Of a stretch of DNA of 64,000 nt, positions 31,919 to 44,585 are shown piece by piece. The notes under the pieces were generated by a model, which did not search any database, had not been told where the DNA came from, and saw only the letters and a list, made by a program, of their open reading frames with translations. This DNA is from Capra hircus (lineage: Eukaryota > Chordata > Mammalia > Artiodactyla > Bovidae), in the NCBI RefSeq assembly GCF_001704415.2, contig NC_030813.1, forward strand, positions 14,588,001 through 14,652,000, read 5' to 3'. Numbering within the stretch: position 1 is the first letter of the stretch; each line of letters begins with the position of its first letter. Position numbers and translations under genes: made by a program.

Positions 31919-33600
31919 AGAGGTCTTTTCAAGAAAATTAGAGATATCAAGGGAACATTTCATGCAAAGATGGGCTCAATAAAGGACAGAAATGGTAGGG
32001 ACCTAACAGAAGCAGAAGATATTAAGAAGAGAAGGCAGGAATACACAAAAGAACTGTACAAAAAAATCTTCATTACCCAGATAATCATGATAGTGTGATC
32101 ACTCACCTAGAGCAAGACATCCTGGAATGTGAAATCAAGTGGGCCTTAGGAAGCATCACTATAAACAAAGTTAGTGGAGGTAATGGGATTCCAGTTGAGC
32201 TATTTCAAATCCTGAAAGATGATGCTGTGAAAGTGCTGCACTCAATATGCCAGCAAATTTGGAAAACTCAGCAGTGGCCACAGGACTGGAAAAGGTCAGT
32301 TTTCATTCCAATCCCAAAGAAAGGCAGTGCCAAAGAATGTTTAAACTACTGCACAATTGCACTAATCTCACATGCTAGCAAAGTAATGTTCAAAATTCTC
32401 CAAGCCAGGCTTCTGCAATACATAAACCATAAACTTCCAAATGTTAAAGCTGGTTTTGGAAAAGGCAGAGGAACCAGAAATCAAATTGCCAGCATCCGCT
32501 GGATCATCGAAAAAGCATAGAGTTCCAGGAAAACATCTATTTCTGCTTTATTGACTATGCCAAAGCCTTTGACTGTGTGGATCACAATAAACTGTGGAAA
32601 ATTCTTTAAGAGATGAGAATACCAGACCACCTGACCTGCCTCTTGAGAAATCTGTATGCAGGTCAGGAAGCAACAGTTAGAACTGGACATGGAACAACTG
32701 ACTGGTTCCAAATCGGGAAAGGAGTATGTCAAGACTGTATATTGTCATCCTGCTTATTTAACTTTTATGCAGAGTACATCATGAGAAACGCTGGGCTGGA
32801 TGAAGCACAAGCTGGAAACAAGATTGCCCAGAGAAATATCAATAACCTCAGATATGCAGATGACACCACACTTATGGCAGAAAGTGATGAAGAACTAGAG
32901 CTTCTTGTTAAAAGTGAAAGAGAGTGAAAAAGTTGGCTTAAACCTCAACATTCAGAAAACCACGGTCATGGTATCCAGTTGCATCACTTCATGGCAAATA
33001 GATGGGGAAACAGTGGAAACAGTGTCAGACTTTATTTTGGGGCGCTCCAAAATCACTGCAAATGGTGACTGCAGCCATGAAATTAAAAGACGCTTACTCC
33101 TTTGAAGGAAAGTTTGACCAAGCTAGATAGTATATTAAAAAGCAGAGACATTACCCTGTAGCAAAAGTCCATCTAGTCAAAGCTATGGTTTTTCCAGTAG
33201 TCATGTATGGGTGTGAGAGTTGGACCTGAGCACTGAAGAATTGATGCTTTTGAACTGTGTGTCGAAGAAGACTCTTGAAAGTCCCTTGGACTGCAAGGAG
33301 ATCCAACCAGTCCATCCTAAAGGAGATCAGTCCTGGGTGTTCACTGGTAGGACTGATGTTGAAGCTGAAACTCCAATACTTTGGCCACCTGATGCAAAAA
33401 GCTGACTCACTGGAAAAGACCCTGATGCTGGGAAAGATTGAAGGCAGGAGGAGAAGGAGATGACAGAGGATGAAATGGCTGGATGTCATAACCGACTCAA
33501 TGGACATGAGTTTGGGTAAACTCCAGGAGTTGGTGATGCATAGGGAGGCCTGGTGTGCTGCAGTCCATGGGGTCTCAAAGAGTCGGACATGACTGAGCGA
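31919..33600 (+). pseudogene. BovB reverse transcriptase, sense block, broken
   Basis: Continuation of the coding part begun at 30352-30679. Frame 32095-32520 has LEQDILECEIKWALGSI, GGNGIPVELFQILKDDAVKVLH, WPQDWKRSVFIPIPKKG and LLQYINHKLPNVKAGFGKGRG, and ends at a TAG in the usual 'KAREFQ'. Frame 32613-32927 has LTCLLRNLYAGQEATVRTGHGTTDWFQIGKGVCQ, then NNLRYADDTTLMA with intact YADD, then a frameshift near 32905. Frame 32905-33105 continues the connection domain. Confidence 0.88.
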
Positions 33601-33639
33601 CTGAACTGAACTGAACTGAACTGAACTGGTAAAGAGGAA

Positions 33640-35090
33640 GGAAAGACTGTGGAAAAACAATCAACTTCCCCATGCTCCTGGAAGTGCCAGTTTCCAAGGC
33701 TGTCTCATCTCTCCCCACACTTTCCACCCCAATTCCAGGTCAGGGAGGAAACCTCAGTTACAGGGAACAGGATAACTGTATATCAGTATGGAGAACAATT
33801 CTCGTTTGGGGGATTTTTTTTTTTTTTCCTTAACTAACATGTGTTTCATTATGTGATTTTTTAAAGATGCTCAGTTGAATGTGGAGATTTTAAGCCTTTT
33901 AGGTTGAACAGAAGATCATGTACTGGAGCAACAAGGAATTTAATGATTTTTGAAGCTACCTCAAATAGCCACTATAAAAATAAACACTTCAAAAATCTCT
34001 GAATCTCTGCCCTCCAAATATGCTATTTAATTAATTTATTAAATGTGAGGTGATAATATCATGATCTGATGACAAAGCTCTGGAAAACCCAGCATGTGAT
34101 GTAATGATAGATTATGTTTTTATGTAAAATAAAATAAAAGGGTGTGTAAGTTGGGGGAGAGAGATAGAGATAGAGAGATGTGTGAGGGGTGGGAGATAGA
34201 AGGAAAGAAACACAAGGCAATGTAAAGTAAAAAAAATCAAATTTTTGAATTAATATCAAAAATGAAGTGATAGGAACACATAGATCTTTAAAAACATGAT
34301 TTAATGTGGATCTTTAGGCAAGAAAATCTGTAATGATAAATAACATGCCTAGAGTACATCAAATTTTTATAAAAAATAGATTTGTGTAATTAGTATGATG
34401 CTGTGAGAGCATTTTCAGAGGATCTCATACAGACATACAGTGTATTAACATATACATTAACTATCATATGTATTAGTGCCAAATAACTGAAAATATAAAT
34501 AAATCTGTTTCAATATAGCTTCAGTGTTTTTTTCCTTAAAACACTATCATTTTTCTTTAAGTATTAAATTGAATATGTGTACTATAATAATAATATGGGT
34601 AAACAGTTTCTCAGCTCGCAAATTTTGCTTAAAAACTTACATTTTATAATTTTTGTACTTAAAGGAAACTTACTGAAGTTTTTTAATCTTGTAATTCAAC
34701 AATAATTGAAAGGTTGGCTTTGGGCTTAACCTAGACCAGAATAAGCCAAGCTCACTCTTTCATCATATGTTTTCAGCTTCAATAAAATGACTTTCTCTTC
34801 ATTCAGAAGTCTCACTGCTTATGTAAAGTCCTTTGCTATTTATACTATAATGAAAGTGATTATAAATAATGGCGGTGGTTCTTCCATCTCAATAAATGAT
34901 CTGTTTATCCATTCTGATTTTTATAGAGGCATCAAATCTTCTATAGATTAATGCCAATAGGCTCCTTCCTTTTGCTAGCATGAATTTAGGGGAAAATCCA
35001 TTTAAAAATTAAGTGAGATGCAAGGAAACTTGGGAAACCAAATGCTTTTTTCATTATTATTTTGTTTTTTATAATATAATACTGTGGAGG
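33640..35090. other. No recognised feature
   Basis: AT-rich. T-run at about 33816-33829, GA-rich simple sequence at about 34155-34205. No gene or interspersed repeat identified. Confidence 0.45.
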
Positions 35091-35091
35091 A

Positions 35092-35816
35092 AAGTGAAAG
35101 AGGAGGGTGAAAAAGTAAGCTTAAAGCTCAACATTCAGAAAACTAAGATCATGGCATCTGGTCCCATCATTTCATGGCAGATAGATGGGGAAACAGTGGA
35201 AACAGTGTCAGATTTTATTTTGGGCGGCTCCAAAATCACTGCAGATGGTGATTGCAGCCATGAAATTAAAATACACTTACTCCTTGGAAGAAAAGTTATG
35301 ACCAACCTAGATAGCATATTGAAAAGCAGAGATATTACTTTGCCAACAAAGGTCTGTCTAGTCAAGGGTATGGTTTTTCCTGTGGTCATGTATGGATGTG
35401 AGAGTTGGATTGTGAAGAAAGCTGAGTGCTGAAGAACTGATGCTTTTGAATTGTGGTGTTGGAGAAGACTCTTGAGAGTCCCTTGGACTGCAAGGAGATC
35501 CAACCAGTCCATTCTGAAGGAGATCAGCCCTGGGTGTTCACTGGAAAGACTGATGCTGAAGCTGAAACTCCAATACTTTGGCCACCTCATGTGAAGAGTT
35601 GACTCATTGGAAAAGACTGATACTGGGAGGGATTGGGGGCAGGAGGAGAAGGGGACAACCCAGGATGAGATGGCTGGATGGCATCATCGACTCGATGGAC
35701 TTGAGTTTGAGTGAACTCCGGGAGTTGGTGATGGACAGGGAGGCCTGGCGTGCTGCGATTCATGGGGTCGCAAAGAGTCAGACACGACTGAGCGACTGAA
35801 CTGAACTGAACTGAAT
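35092..35816 (+). mobile_element. 5'-truncated BovB
   Basis: Starts at 'aaagtgaaagaggagggtg', just after the YADD region, and ends with an ACTGA tail at about 35797-35814. Frames 35013-35432 and 35578-35799 cover the connection and C-terminal regions (SDFILGGSKITADGDCSHEI, VFPVVMYGCESW, GGRRRRGQPRMRWLDGI). Stops at 'tgctgaag' (35428) and 'catgtgaag' (35588). No secure TSD. Confidence 0.93.
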
Positions 35817-36265
35817 GTCTATTCACGCCAAATTTGTTTATGATTTATCTAGAAGTTGGTGTTTCTTATAATTATTTATTTAAAACAAAATTCTATGTTA
35901 CCACTTTTGTGGAATCTGCCTTATCATCAGGTATTAAAATACGGAAGTTTTCCTGTAGGTCTTCCTTCAAGTTACTGCTGAAAATGGCCATCATTTCTAA
36001 TAACATTGAAATTTATACTCTAATAAAATTAGACTTTTGTTTTCTTCTGAGATTTAGGCACTGAGGACTAAGGACTAAAATGACTGTAAAATGTGAGTTA
36101 CCAGGACACATTCTTGAAGTGCCAGGCAATGACTCAAATATGGCACATTGAGATGTAGATGTAATGTTTAGGATGGCCTTTTGGAAGAATGAACTAACAT
36201 GGAAAACCGTTGTTATGTAGACATCAGTGCAATCAGTTGAAGAGTCAGAATTTCAAGATGAAGTT
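35817..36265. other. No recognised feature
   Basis: AT-rich sequence, nothing identified. Confidence 0.45.
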
Positions 36266-36745
36266 TCTGTATTAGGTTGCCAGGGCTGCCATAACAAAGT
36301 TCTATACACCAAGTAGCTTAAAACAACAGATATCAGCTTTACAGTTCTAGACATTAGAAATCCAATATCGCAGTGTTAAGGAGCAGAGCCATGCTCACTC
36401 TGAAACCTGTAGGAAAAGTCTTGCTTGCTGCTGGTGACTTGCTGACATCTTTGGCATGACTTTCTGTGGCTTGTAAATGCATCATTCATTCCAATCCTTG
36501 GGTTCCTCATGGTGCTTCTCTTGTGTCTCCTCACATCATCTTCCCTCTGTGTGCTTCTTTGTCCAAATTCCTGTTTTTTATAAAGACACCTGTTATATTA
36601 GTTTAGGGCCCACAAAGACATCCTTTCAACTTGATTGCCTCTGTAAAGATCCTATTTCCAAATAAGGTCACATGCTGAGGCACTGAGAGTCAGAACTTCA
36701 ACAAACCTTTTTAGGGGAAACAACAGCCCACAACCCTTTCAATAA
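36266..36745 (-). mobile_element. MLT1-type LTR (ERVL-MaLR) relic
   Basis: Reverse complement of an MLT1-class LTR: 'gtattaggttgccagggctgcc', 'ataacaaagttctatacacc', 'tagcttaaaacaacaga', 'cacatcatcttccctctgtg', 'tccaaattcctg', 'ataaagacacctgttatatt', 'gatcctatttccaaataagg', 'tcacatgctgaggcactg'. A solitary, highly decayed LTR from an old endogenous retrovirus-like family, with no internal coding region beside it. Confidence 0.8.
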
Positions 36746-38155
36746 AATGGACAGAACATAGAAATGGACATAGAGAAGGACAAGGTAAAAAGTAGCAGGA
36801 ATTCTGGAGAAACAGATGAGTCCTGAAGCTCAGTATGTAGTGGTGGAAGCAAGATTTCAAGAGCTGAGCCAGGAGGAGCAGATTTCAGCAACTTTGTGTA
36901 CATCAGCTGTCCCCTCACCAGAGGAAGCACATGTTTTAAAAAATACACAACACACTTGGTCAGGACACCTCTATTTTGGTGAGCAATGTTATTATGGTAA
37001 ATAGATTATGTTCACAAATGGTTTGAAGCTTCTCCTAACAGGAGACAGAATTAATCTCACTATGACTTGAATCTGGCCTGGCCTGATTGCTTTCTACTAA
37101 GCTGCAGCAGAAATGACATTGGGTTCCAAAGCCTAAACCTCAAGAAACTTGGAGCATCTTTTTCTTGGAAAATGACCAAAATGGCCATGGGAAGAAATTA
37201 GTCTAGCCTACTAGAGGATGAAAGGCCCTGTGGAGAAGAACTTAGGTATCCTACAAGATAGAAGCAACTTCTGAACTTGAGTAAGGCCACCTTGAAACTT
37301 CCTATGAAAGCAATCTGCACTTCAATGCAGTTGCAAGAATGAGCATAAAAGAATTCAGCATAGAACCCTCTTAGCAGCTACAGAATCATAAGGAATAATA
37401 AATCTGTAATAATAAATATATATATTTATGAGAAATAGTAAATCTGTGTATTTAAGAGAGATAGATAGATGTCACCTAGTTGCAGAAATGTTTTTGTCAG
37501 GTTGAAAAGAAAAATAAGATAAAGAGATAACTTGAATTAAAAGTAGGGGAGATAAAGAAAAGGAAACTATTGGTAAGGTTAAAAAATGGAACTAAGAATG
37601 AGAACCCTATAAAAAAATCATACCATACTGACTTAGTAGTGGTGGGCCACAAATGTGGCCCTAAGCTTTCTAACAGTCAGTGGGGAAACAGAATGCTGAT
37701 CAGTTACACAGTTTACAAGAAATATAAGATAAAATAAGAACAGTTGTTTGGAGAAGCAAAATTATTGCTGTTACTAATATCCGACAGAAATTTCTCCCCA
37801 TGGTCCTCATAAAACCAACACCATGTAATATACTGGCTTATACCCTCAACTGCAGTTTTGGAGTATGCACGATGACAAGTTTCAGAGCATTGTCAGCATC
37901 ATTCTATAAACAACATTTCAGCAAAGGCAGCTCTGTGGGGGTCAATACAGTACGATCCAGGACATAATATGTCCTCCGATTTCACCAAATCTAGTGGTGG
38001 TTTTAAAGTGTGGAATAATGGATAGTTGTCATCTCTTAGGCAATTCTTTCTGTAGACTGTTTCTGTCTTCAGATCTTTTGCACAATATTGGAAAGCAATG
38101 CATTCAAAGTTACACTTTTAACAAGCATTCAGAGTCCACATTATTTGCATTCAGG
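36746..38155. other. No recognised feature
   Basis: Short GATA-type simple repeat near 37455-37470. No gene or repeat family identified. Confidence 0.45.
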
Positions 38156-38156
38156 G

Positions 38157-38370
38157 TGGGCTTCCCAGCTGGCTCAGGGGTAAAGAATCCACGTGCCAAC
38201 GCAGGAGCTGCAGGTTCAATCCCTGGGTCAGGAAGATCTCCTGGAGAAGGAAATGGAAACCCACTCCAGTATTCTTGCCTGGGAAATCTCATGGACAGAG
38301 GAATCTTGTGAGCTATATTCCATGGGATCACAAAAGTGTTGGACACAATTTAAGGACTAAACAACAACAA
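38157..38370 (+). mobile_element. Bov-tA SINE
   Basis: 'gggcttcccagctggctcaggggtaaagaatccacg', 'caggttcaatccctgggtcagg', 'ttcttgcctgggaaatctcatgg', 'gatcacaaaagtgttggacacaa', tail of CAACAACAACA type. Diverged full-length copy. Confidence 0.92.
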
Positions 38371-40923
38371 CATCTTCAAGGTGAAACATGGACCTACATA
38401 TTTTAATCAATAGCTGATTTGGTGGAGGGTTTCCATCTGTCATTAAAAAATAAAAAAGATCAGAGAAGAACCTACACCTGAATTAAAGGTCAGTTCTTCC
38501 GTATACAAATATTAACTGATGGAGAAACCATAGGATTCTGTTCCAAAGTTCTCATAGAAAGCTTGTCTAACACATAAAAAACTGGGGCCATAAAATAATA
38601 GCCTGGATATATGTTTTATTATTTGGTGATTCTTTACTAATATTTAATCTTGATAAAGCACCCAGACCATGATCACCTTGGAGCTCTCCTAGTAAATAAT
38701 ATTTTGAACTTTTGCTCAATCTGAAATTCTATTAAGGTTTTAGTTCTGGAAAGAAAGTTGAGATCACTTAGTCCAATATGGTATTTAATACATAATAAAC
38801 TTGCATCAAAAGAGGTAAAATTCCTCTCATAAGATTATGTACCTGAAGAGTAAAGTGAAAGTCTTTCTTTACTTCATTCCCTGACTCCTCTGTTTGTGGA
38901 CCCATGGCTGCATGCCTCAGCAAATCCAAGGAAACCCTGTGGCATCCACTGCATTACCGTGAAAATTGGTCTTCAAGGAGAGAAATTTAGTATTGCAATT
39001 CATATTTTTCCTTTTCTTTCCTTTCACATCTGGACATCAACATTAATGTGATTTTCATGGCTTACCCTCTCATTACCTGGAGTAAATAGATCATTGCATC
39101 ACAATATTGCTCTGAGTTCAATTACATGAAGAAATACTATTATCTGATAAAATGCTTCGTTCTGTTAACAGGAGGAAAAGAATAAATCTCGCCACCCTCA
39201 GCCAACAACATATTATTGCAATGACATACCAAGTCAGAATGTGCAAGATGAAAAATTATTTGATTAGCTTCTGAATTGTGAGTACTTAAACCTGTGAGAG
39301 CTGCCAAGTCCAAGCCACTGTGGCTCACAGTATAATCTTGCTGCAGTCCTCTGGGCCCCTCCGTAACAAAAGCTACCATCTTGCCATCACTGTCACTTCA
39401 CGTATTCAATCTCTAAAGCTCTGTTTGTTGTTTCATTCTGTTCTATGTCTCCCCTAGGAACACCTTCATTTTAATATAAATAGAGAGTTTCATCATGCGA
39501 TGGCAAAGAACCATGGAAGGTATGACTCTCAATATTACTGGACATCCTGCATACAGATGTATTCCAAAAGGGGGACTGAGACAGCAAAAAGAAAAAGAAA
39601 AAAACAAGTTTAATAAAGGGGCACCAATATTATTTATCTGCACATAATGCAAACCATATGTCTATAAGAGTCAAAAGTAAAAACTATAGGTGAGGCTATT
39701 ACATTTTGTGTTTGTGGCTATTGCCAGGATATAGGAAGTGACTATTGAAGAGATCCTATAGCTCTTGCTCAGGTCTTTACATATCAGATTACTTTCATTG
39801 CCTTGCCTGGAATAAGGGCCACGTTTGAATCCTAAGTAATTTTTAATACACTACTCTTATTTGAATTTAAAAATATTTTTGGAGAGATGTTTTGAGACAT
39901 AAAAATTTAAGTGTAATCCTAGTTTGCTTCATTCATATTGACTGGGAAGAGCAGGAATAGGGAGCAATCATAAATTAGGGTGACCAGAGCAAAGATTTTT
40001 CCTCTTTTGAAGTCTTCTGTCCTTCAGAAGTCTTCCTAAATATCTCATCAGCCTTCCTGTATCTTCTGACAGTCTTTTTGGCCAGTTATTATTTTTTTTT
40101 GCATTGCTATTCCTTCTCTGTATTTTTCCCCCGCCAATGGTTGTTGAATTTACTTGCTTGATCAATAATAGTCCTAGCAAAAATGAGTTAACCAACCTGG
40201 CACCATCCCAGTCACAGTATCCACACCACAACCCTGTAAGATCAGTAGATAGACACAAACATTTGGAAAGATAAAACTACCATATATGAAAGTCTTCCTT
40301 TGCAAAGATCCTGAGTCAGCACTAAGAAAGTAGACCAAACATATCTTTTCACTGTCTTCTACCTTACAGATGTTTCAATGTCTATCTGAAGCCTTTCTTT
40401 TTCTCTTACTCCAAAGTTGGGTATTTTATAGTTCATGCTGGTTTTTTTTGTTAGAAAAGTTAAACTTAAGTTCCAGTACCTTCTCACTCTATAACCGTGC
40501 TGGCAGTATGACCTCATGTAGAATGATTCCAAAGTTTTAGGTAAGTCCTAGGCTTCCTCTAGAGGTGCTACAAATGCTAGTAGTTATCATTCAAGCTAAA
40601 TTGTGTTTTGACATATTTTTAGAATATTTAGTATCTCTACTGTCCAAAACATGTGCAATTAAAAGTTTAATTACCTTTTCTCAACATACATATACACACA
40701 CACTTAAAAATCATTTATGACTCATCAGTTTTTTTAATGGTGCTTATGTGCTCATTTCAAAAAGAATAGTTTAACATTTTTCTCTTTCCCTTTTATCTGC
40801 CATCACATTTTAAACAGAAGGGAAAAAGTGTATCACATATCCCTCCTCATGTTGTACTTTAAACCAGTCAGTGCGGAAGTCTACGGAGAAAGGCAGCATG
40901 GAGTCTAGCATTTTGGTTTTCTT
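38371..40923. other. No recognised feature
   Basis: 2.5 kb of AT-rich sequence. Short frames (39140-39379, 39968-40258, minus strand) have no recognisable domain. Confidence 0.45.
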
Positions 40924-40932
40924 TGTTTAAAT

Positions 40933-42049
40933 TGTTGGTATTGTTCAGCCACCAAGTCGTGTCTGACTTTTTGTGACCTCATGGACTGCAGCACACCAGG
41001 CTCCTCTGTCCTCCACTATCTCTCAGAGTTTGCTCAAATTCATGTCCGTTGAGTCCATGATGCTATCTAACCATCTCTTCCTCTGCTGCCCTCTTCTCCT
41101 TTTGCCTTCAATCTTTCCCAGCATCAGTGTCTTTTCCAAAGAGCTGACCCCTTATATCAGGTGGCCAAAGTATTGGAGCTTCAGCATCAGTCCTTCCAAT
41201 GAATATTCAAAGTAATGGCTCTGTTTTTTAATACACTGTCTAGGTTTGTCATAGCTTTTCTTTCAAGGAGCAAGCATCTTTTAATTTCATGGTTGCAGTC
41301 GCTATCTGTAGTGATTTTGGGAGCCCAAGAAAATAAAATCAGATCACTGTTTCCACTTCTCCTTTTATTTGCCATGAAGTGATGTGACCTGATGCCATGA
41401 TCTTAGTTTTTTCGGATGTTAGTTTTAAGCCAATATTTTCACTTTCCTCTTTCACCCTCATCAAGGGCTCTTTAGTTCCTCTTCACTTTCTACTATTAGA
41501 AATGGCAGAATGATATCATCTGCATACCTGATATTTCCCCCAGCAATCTTGATTCCAGCTCGCAAGTCATCCAGCTTGGCATTTTGCATGATGTAGCCTG
41601 CATAGAAATTAAATAAGCAGGGTGATAAGATACAGCGTTGTCCCAATTTTGAACCAGTTTTTCCACATCTGGTTCTAACTGTTGCTTCTTGACCTGCATA
41701 TAGGTTTCTCAGGAGGCAGGTAAGGTAGTCTGGTATTCCCATGTCTTCAAGAATTTTCCAGAGATTATTGTGATCCACACAGTCATAGGCTTTTTCATAG
41801 CGCAGCAGAAGTAGATGCTTTTCTGGAATTCTCTTGCTTTCTTCATGATTCAACGAATGTTGGCAATTTGATCTCTGGTTCCTCTGCCTTTTCTAAACCC
41901 AGCTTGAATATCTGGAAGTTCTCAGTTCACATACTGCTAAACCTTAGCTTGAAGAATTTTGAACTTAAGCTACCATGTGAAATGAGCAAAATTGTATGGT
42001 AGATTGAACATTCTTTAGTAGTGCCCTTCTTTGAGATTGGAATGAAAAC
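40933..42049 (-). mobile_element. Old BovB with internal deletion
   Basis: TSD tgtttaaat at 40924-40932 and 42050-42058. The 3' end is of the 'attgttcagccaccaagtcgtg' kind rather than a long TTCAG run. About 230 bp are missing at about 41209, where 'aatgaatattca' joins 'aaagtaatggctctg'. RT frames on the minus strand include KAYDCVDHNNLWKIL and IRYADDIIL (41461-41853). More diverged than the 4-12 kb copies. Confidence 0.9.
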
Positions 42050-42239
42050 TGTTTAAATAGGTATTAACAAAGTCCAAATTGGTAGAATAGAAGACAGGGA
42101 GGTGAAGCATTGATGAAGGAAAGGACTTTAGTAGATAGTACGCATACAATAAATATTAGTTCTGATCTTTTATCTCCCTTTTTTTCTTTTGCTGTGCAAA
42201 TAAATAGTGATTATTCCTTGATTTAAAAACAACATAAGG

Positions 42240-42400
42240 ACTTCCCTAGTGGACAAGTGGCCAAGACTCCATGCTCCCAATGCAGGGGGCCTGGGTTTGA
42301 TCCCTGGTCAGGGAACTGGAGCCCACGTGTTGCAACTAGGAGTTTGCACACTGCTGCTAAAAGATCCCATGTGCTACATCTCAGGACGGCACAGAAAACA
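42240..42400 (+). mobile_element. CHR-2-type SINE
   Basis: 'ggacttccctagtggacaag', 'ccaagactccatgctcccaatgcaggggg', 'cctgggtttgatccctggtcaggg', 'aactggagcccacgtgttgc', 'agatcccatgtgctac'. This is the tRNA-derived SINE shared by cetaceans, hippos and ruminants, distinct from Bov-tA after the tRNA part. Confidence 0.8.
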
Positions 42401-44084
42401 ATGTAAACCTTCTCTAATCTGTAGAATACCATCAAATGGACTCAGTAAATATGACTGGCATCTAAGTAGACTAATGGATTGTAACAGTAAATATTTATCT
42501 CTAGCCTAGATATGATTTTGAAATGTGAGCATATGCAGTATGTGTGATCCTACCACAGGGAATAGGAAATAAATGTGTGTTAAATGAGAAAAAACAATGG
42601 GATGAAAGAGTTGATGCTGTCAGAGAGTAAGAGCAATTTTGTTTGGCAAATTCAAGTTCACAAGTGGAAATATGTGATTTGGGCAAATGAAAATGCAAAA
42701 AAGTTAAGATTTGTTATAGATAACATAAACTGAGTTTCTTTCGTTTTTGTTGTGAAAGTGTATGCAGTAGATTTTCTACAAGCTTTTTTTTCAAATCAGC
42801 CTTTATTCCATGCTACTGAAGCTTTGTCTTTTTATTTTAATGTCAATGTGTAAAGTGGCATACAGCCAATTTAAAATAACTTATGTGATAGAGACATATT
42901 TATTCTTAGAACTTAGGCATTAGATTTACAGACATAGGATAGTGTTTTACAAAATTTTGTACTAATTTTGTGTTTACAGTGTTTCAGAAATGAAATCTGC
43001 TCTAAACCATCTTACTGCAATATATATGTTGCCTTTCCATGAAGGCTGTTTCTGGAAATAAAGGAAGAGAGAAAAGAAGAAAGAAAATAGGAAAACGGGA
43101 TAAAAGAAAGGAAGGAAGAGTCAATGTTCTTTTCCAGAGTCTCAGATCCAATTAGAAAATGCTACATATTATATCAACCCTCTTCTGGGTTTAGGATATT
43201 AAACTCTTGTAAGTCTCTCACGAGAGAAACCTATTTAGCTTTATTAAAGACCAAGTTTGTCACATTTAGTTTAGAATAGAAATTTTTAGTGTTATAACTA
43301 TTAACATACTCTAACATACACACTAGGGTACTATTTTTCAAACTGCAAGTCATAAAACCAAGTCCAGTTTGTGAAATCAGTTTAGTTAGTTAGCATGGTC
43401 TTCATGACCATCGTTTAGAAGAGATGAAATAAAATGGGTTCAAACTGAATAGAATGGATTACAGCATAATGCACAAAGGAAAGTCATATTTTATTTCATA
43501 AAAATTTTCCTTCTGCTATGTGTGTGTGTATGTGTGTGAATATGTATGTATATATTTATGTAATTAGCTGTGATACAAAAAGTAGTTTTAGGAATCAGTA
43601 CAAAAATTGTATTTTATTTTTGATTTTTAAAGGAATTAAATTTTAAAAGTCAGTAGCTGATGCTATGTATATTTTTTAAAGGAAATAATATTTCTTTAAT
43701 ATGTATTAAAATTAGAATTTTTTAAAAATTATATGATTAATTAATTATTTAAATTCTTGAATATATAGTACCATTCTTTAATAATGAAAGTTAGTTAGCT
43801 CTCAATTTGGATTAAAATTTTCCATATCATATGATTTAACTAATTATTCACTTTGATTTAGCAGCCTTAATGTTAGAAGTTAAATGTAACAAGTTTCTAA
43901 ATCTCACTTTTTAACAAATTTGTAATTTTGTTCAGTGATTAATATTATTAATCACCTATATTATCAATTAGATGTTGCTATTTATCATCTGTATCACTCA
44001 GTATTTGCTCAGGAGAAAGCAGGTATAATCCTAAGAAATTTGCATACATTATTTAGTACTTTAAGGTTCCTATGTGATTATAAC
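42401..44084. other. AT-rich DNA with one DNA-transposon-like patch
   Basis: Purine-rich stretch at about 43060-43120 (gaaag/gaagg type) and TG-rich stretch at 43520-43560. Apart from 43325-43500 nothing is identified. Confidence 0.45.
43325..43500 (+). mobile_element. Possible old DNA transposon relic
   Basis: 'gggtactatttttcaaactgcaag', 'agtttgtgaaatcagtttag', 'agcatggtcttcatgacc', 'gatgaaataaaatgg' recall an ancient non-autonomous DNA transposon with a 'ttttcaaactgcaggt ... gtgaaatcaatttagtggg' layout. I am not sure of the family. Confidence 0.4.
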
Positions 44085-44190
44085 TATTAATAGTCCCATT
44101 TTACTTCTTATGGACACCAAGTCTGAGATCTTTTAAGTAACATGTCCAAGATCCCTAACTAGGAAACAGTGAAGCTGAAATTCAAACTAG
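44085..44190 (-). mobile_element. MIR-like relic
   Basis: 'atagtcccattttacttcttatgg', 'aagtaacatgtccaagatcc', 'ctaggaaacagtgaagctgaaattc' follow the reverse complement of MIR. Confidence 0.55.
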
Positions 44191-44585
44191 ATATTTACTA
44201 TTAGATATTAACAAGGATGCTAAAATAGTAATTAAATAATATCTCATTTAAATATGTTATTACAATTAAGCAAAACAAAGCCTCAAAATCATCATGAATG
44301 AGACTTAGACTTTTCTAGCTTTCATGTCTGATCTTATGACTCAGAAAGATCATTTTCAATTAAATAATTTATTTTGAGACTCCAAAGAGACCTTCATATT
44401 AGTCTGTTGATTTGATAAGTCTCTTTTCCACCAGGTCTGAAATATTCCTGAACAAACCTGATCCCACCTCTCCCAGCTCCAGTGTCACCCCTGTTTGAAC
44501 ACCTGTGCCCCCAGCACCTGAGAGCAGAGTAGAAGAGATGATCAGGAGAAGATGTGAGAAGAGAGTGGTTTGAAGAAAAGCATAA

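Larger units (their letters stand above)
28340..33629. mobile_element. Near-full-length BovB with 5' inversion and nested insertions
   Basis: Bounded by a 9-bp TSD, taaagagga, at 28331-28339 and 33630-33638. The left block (28340-30351) is inverted and, read on the minus strand, gives the GC-rich repeated 5' region, the 5' UTR-like part and the endonuclease. The right block (30352-33629) is in sense and starts 'cagtggaagtgagaaatag', which lies only about a dozen bases after the inverted block's end in the BovB order. This is a twin-priming product. Without the nested BovB (29251-29873) and composite insertion (30680-31917) the element is about 3.4 kb, close to full BovB length. Ends in an ACTGA tail (about 33600-33628). 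Confidence 0.9.

Noticed and set aside
36266..36745. Possible intact endogenous retrovirus at the MLT1-like LTR
   Set aside because: Only one decayed LTR is visible, with no second LTR and no gag, pol or env-like frame within several kb.
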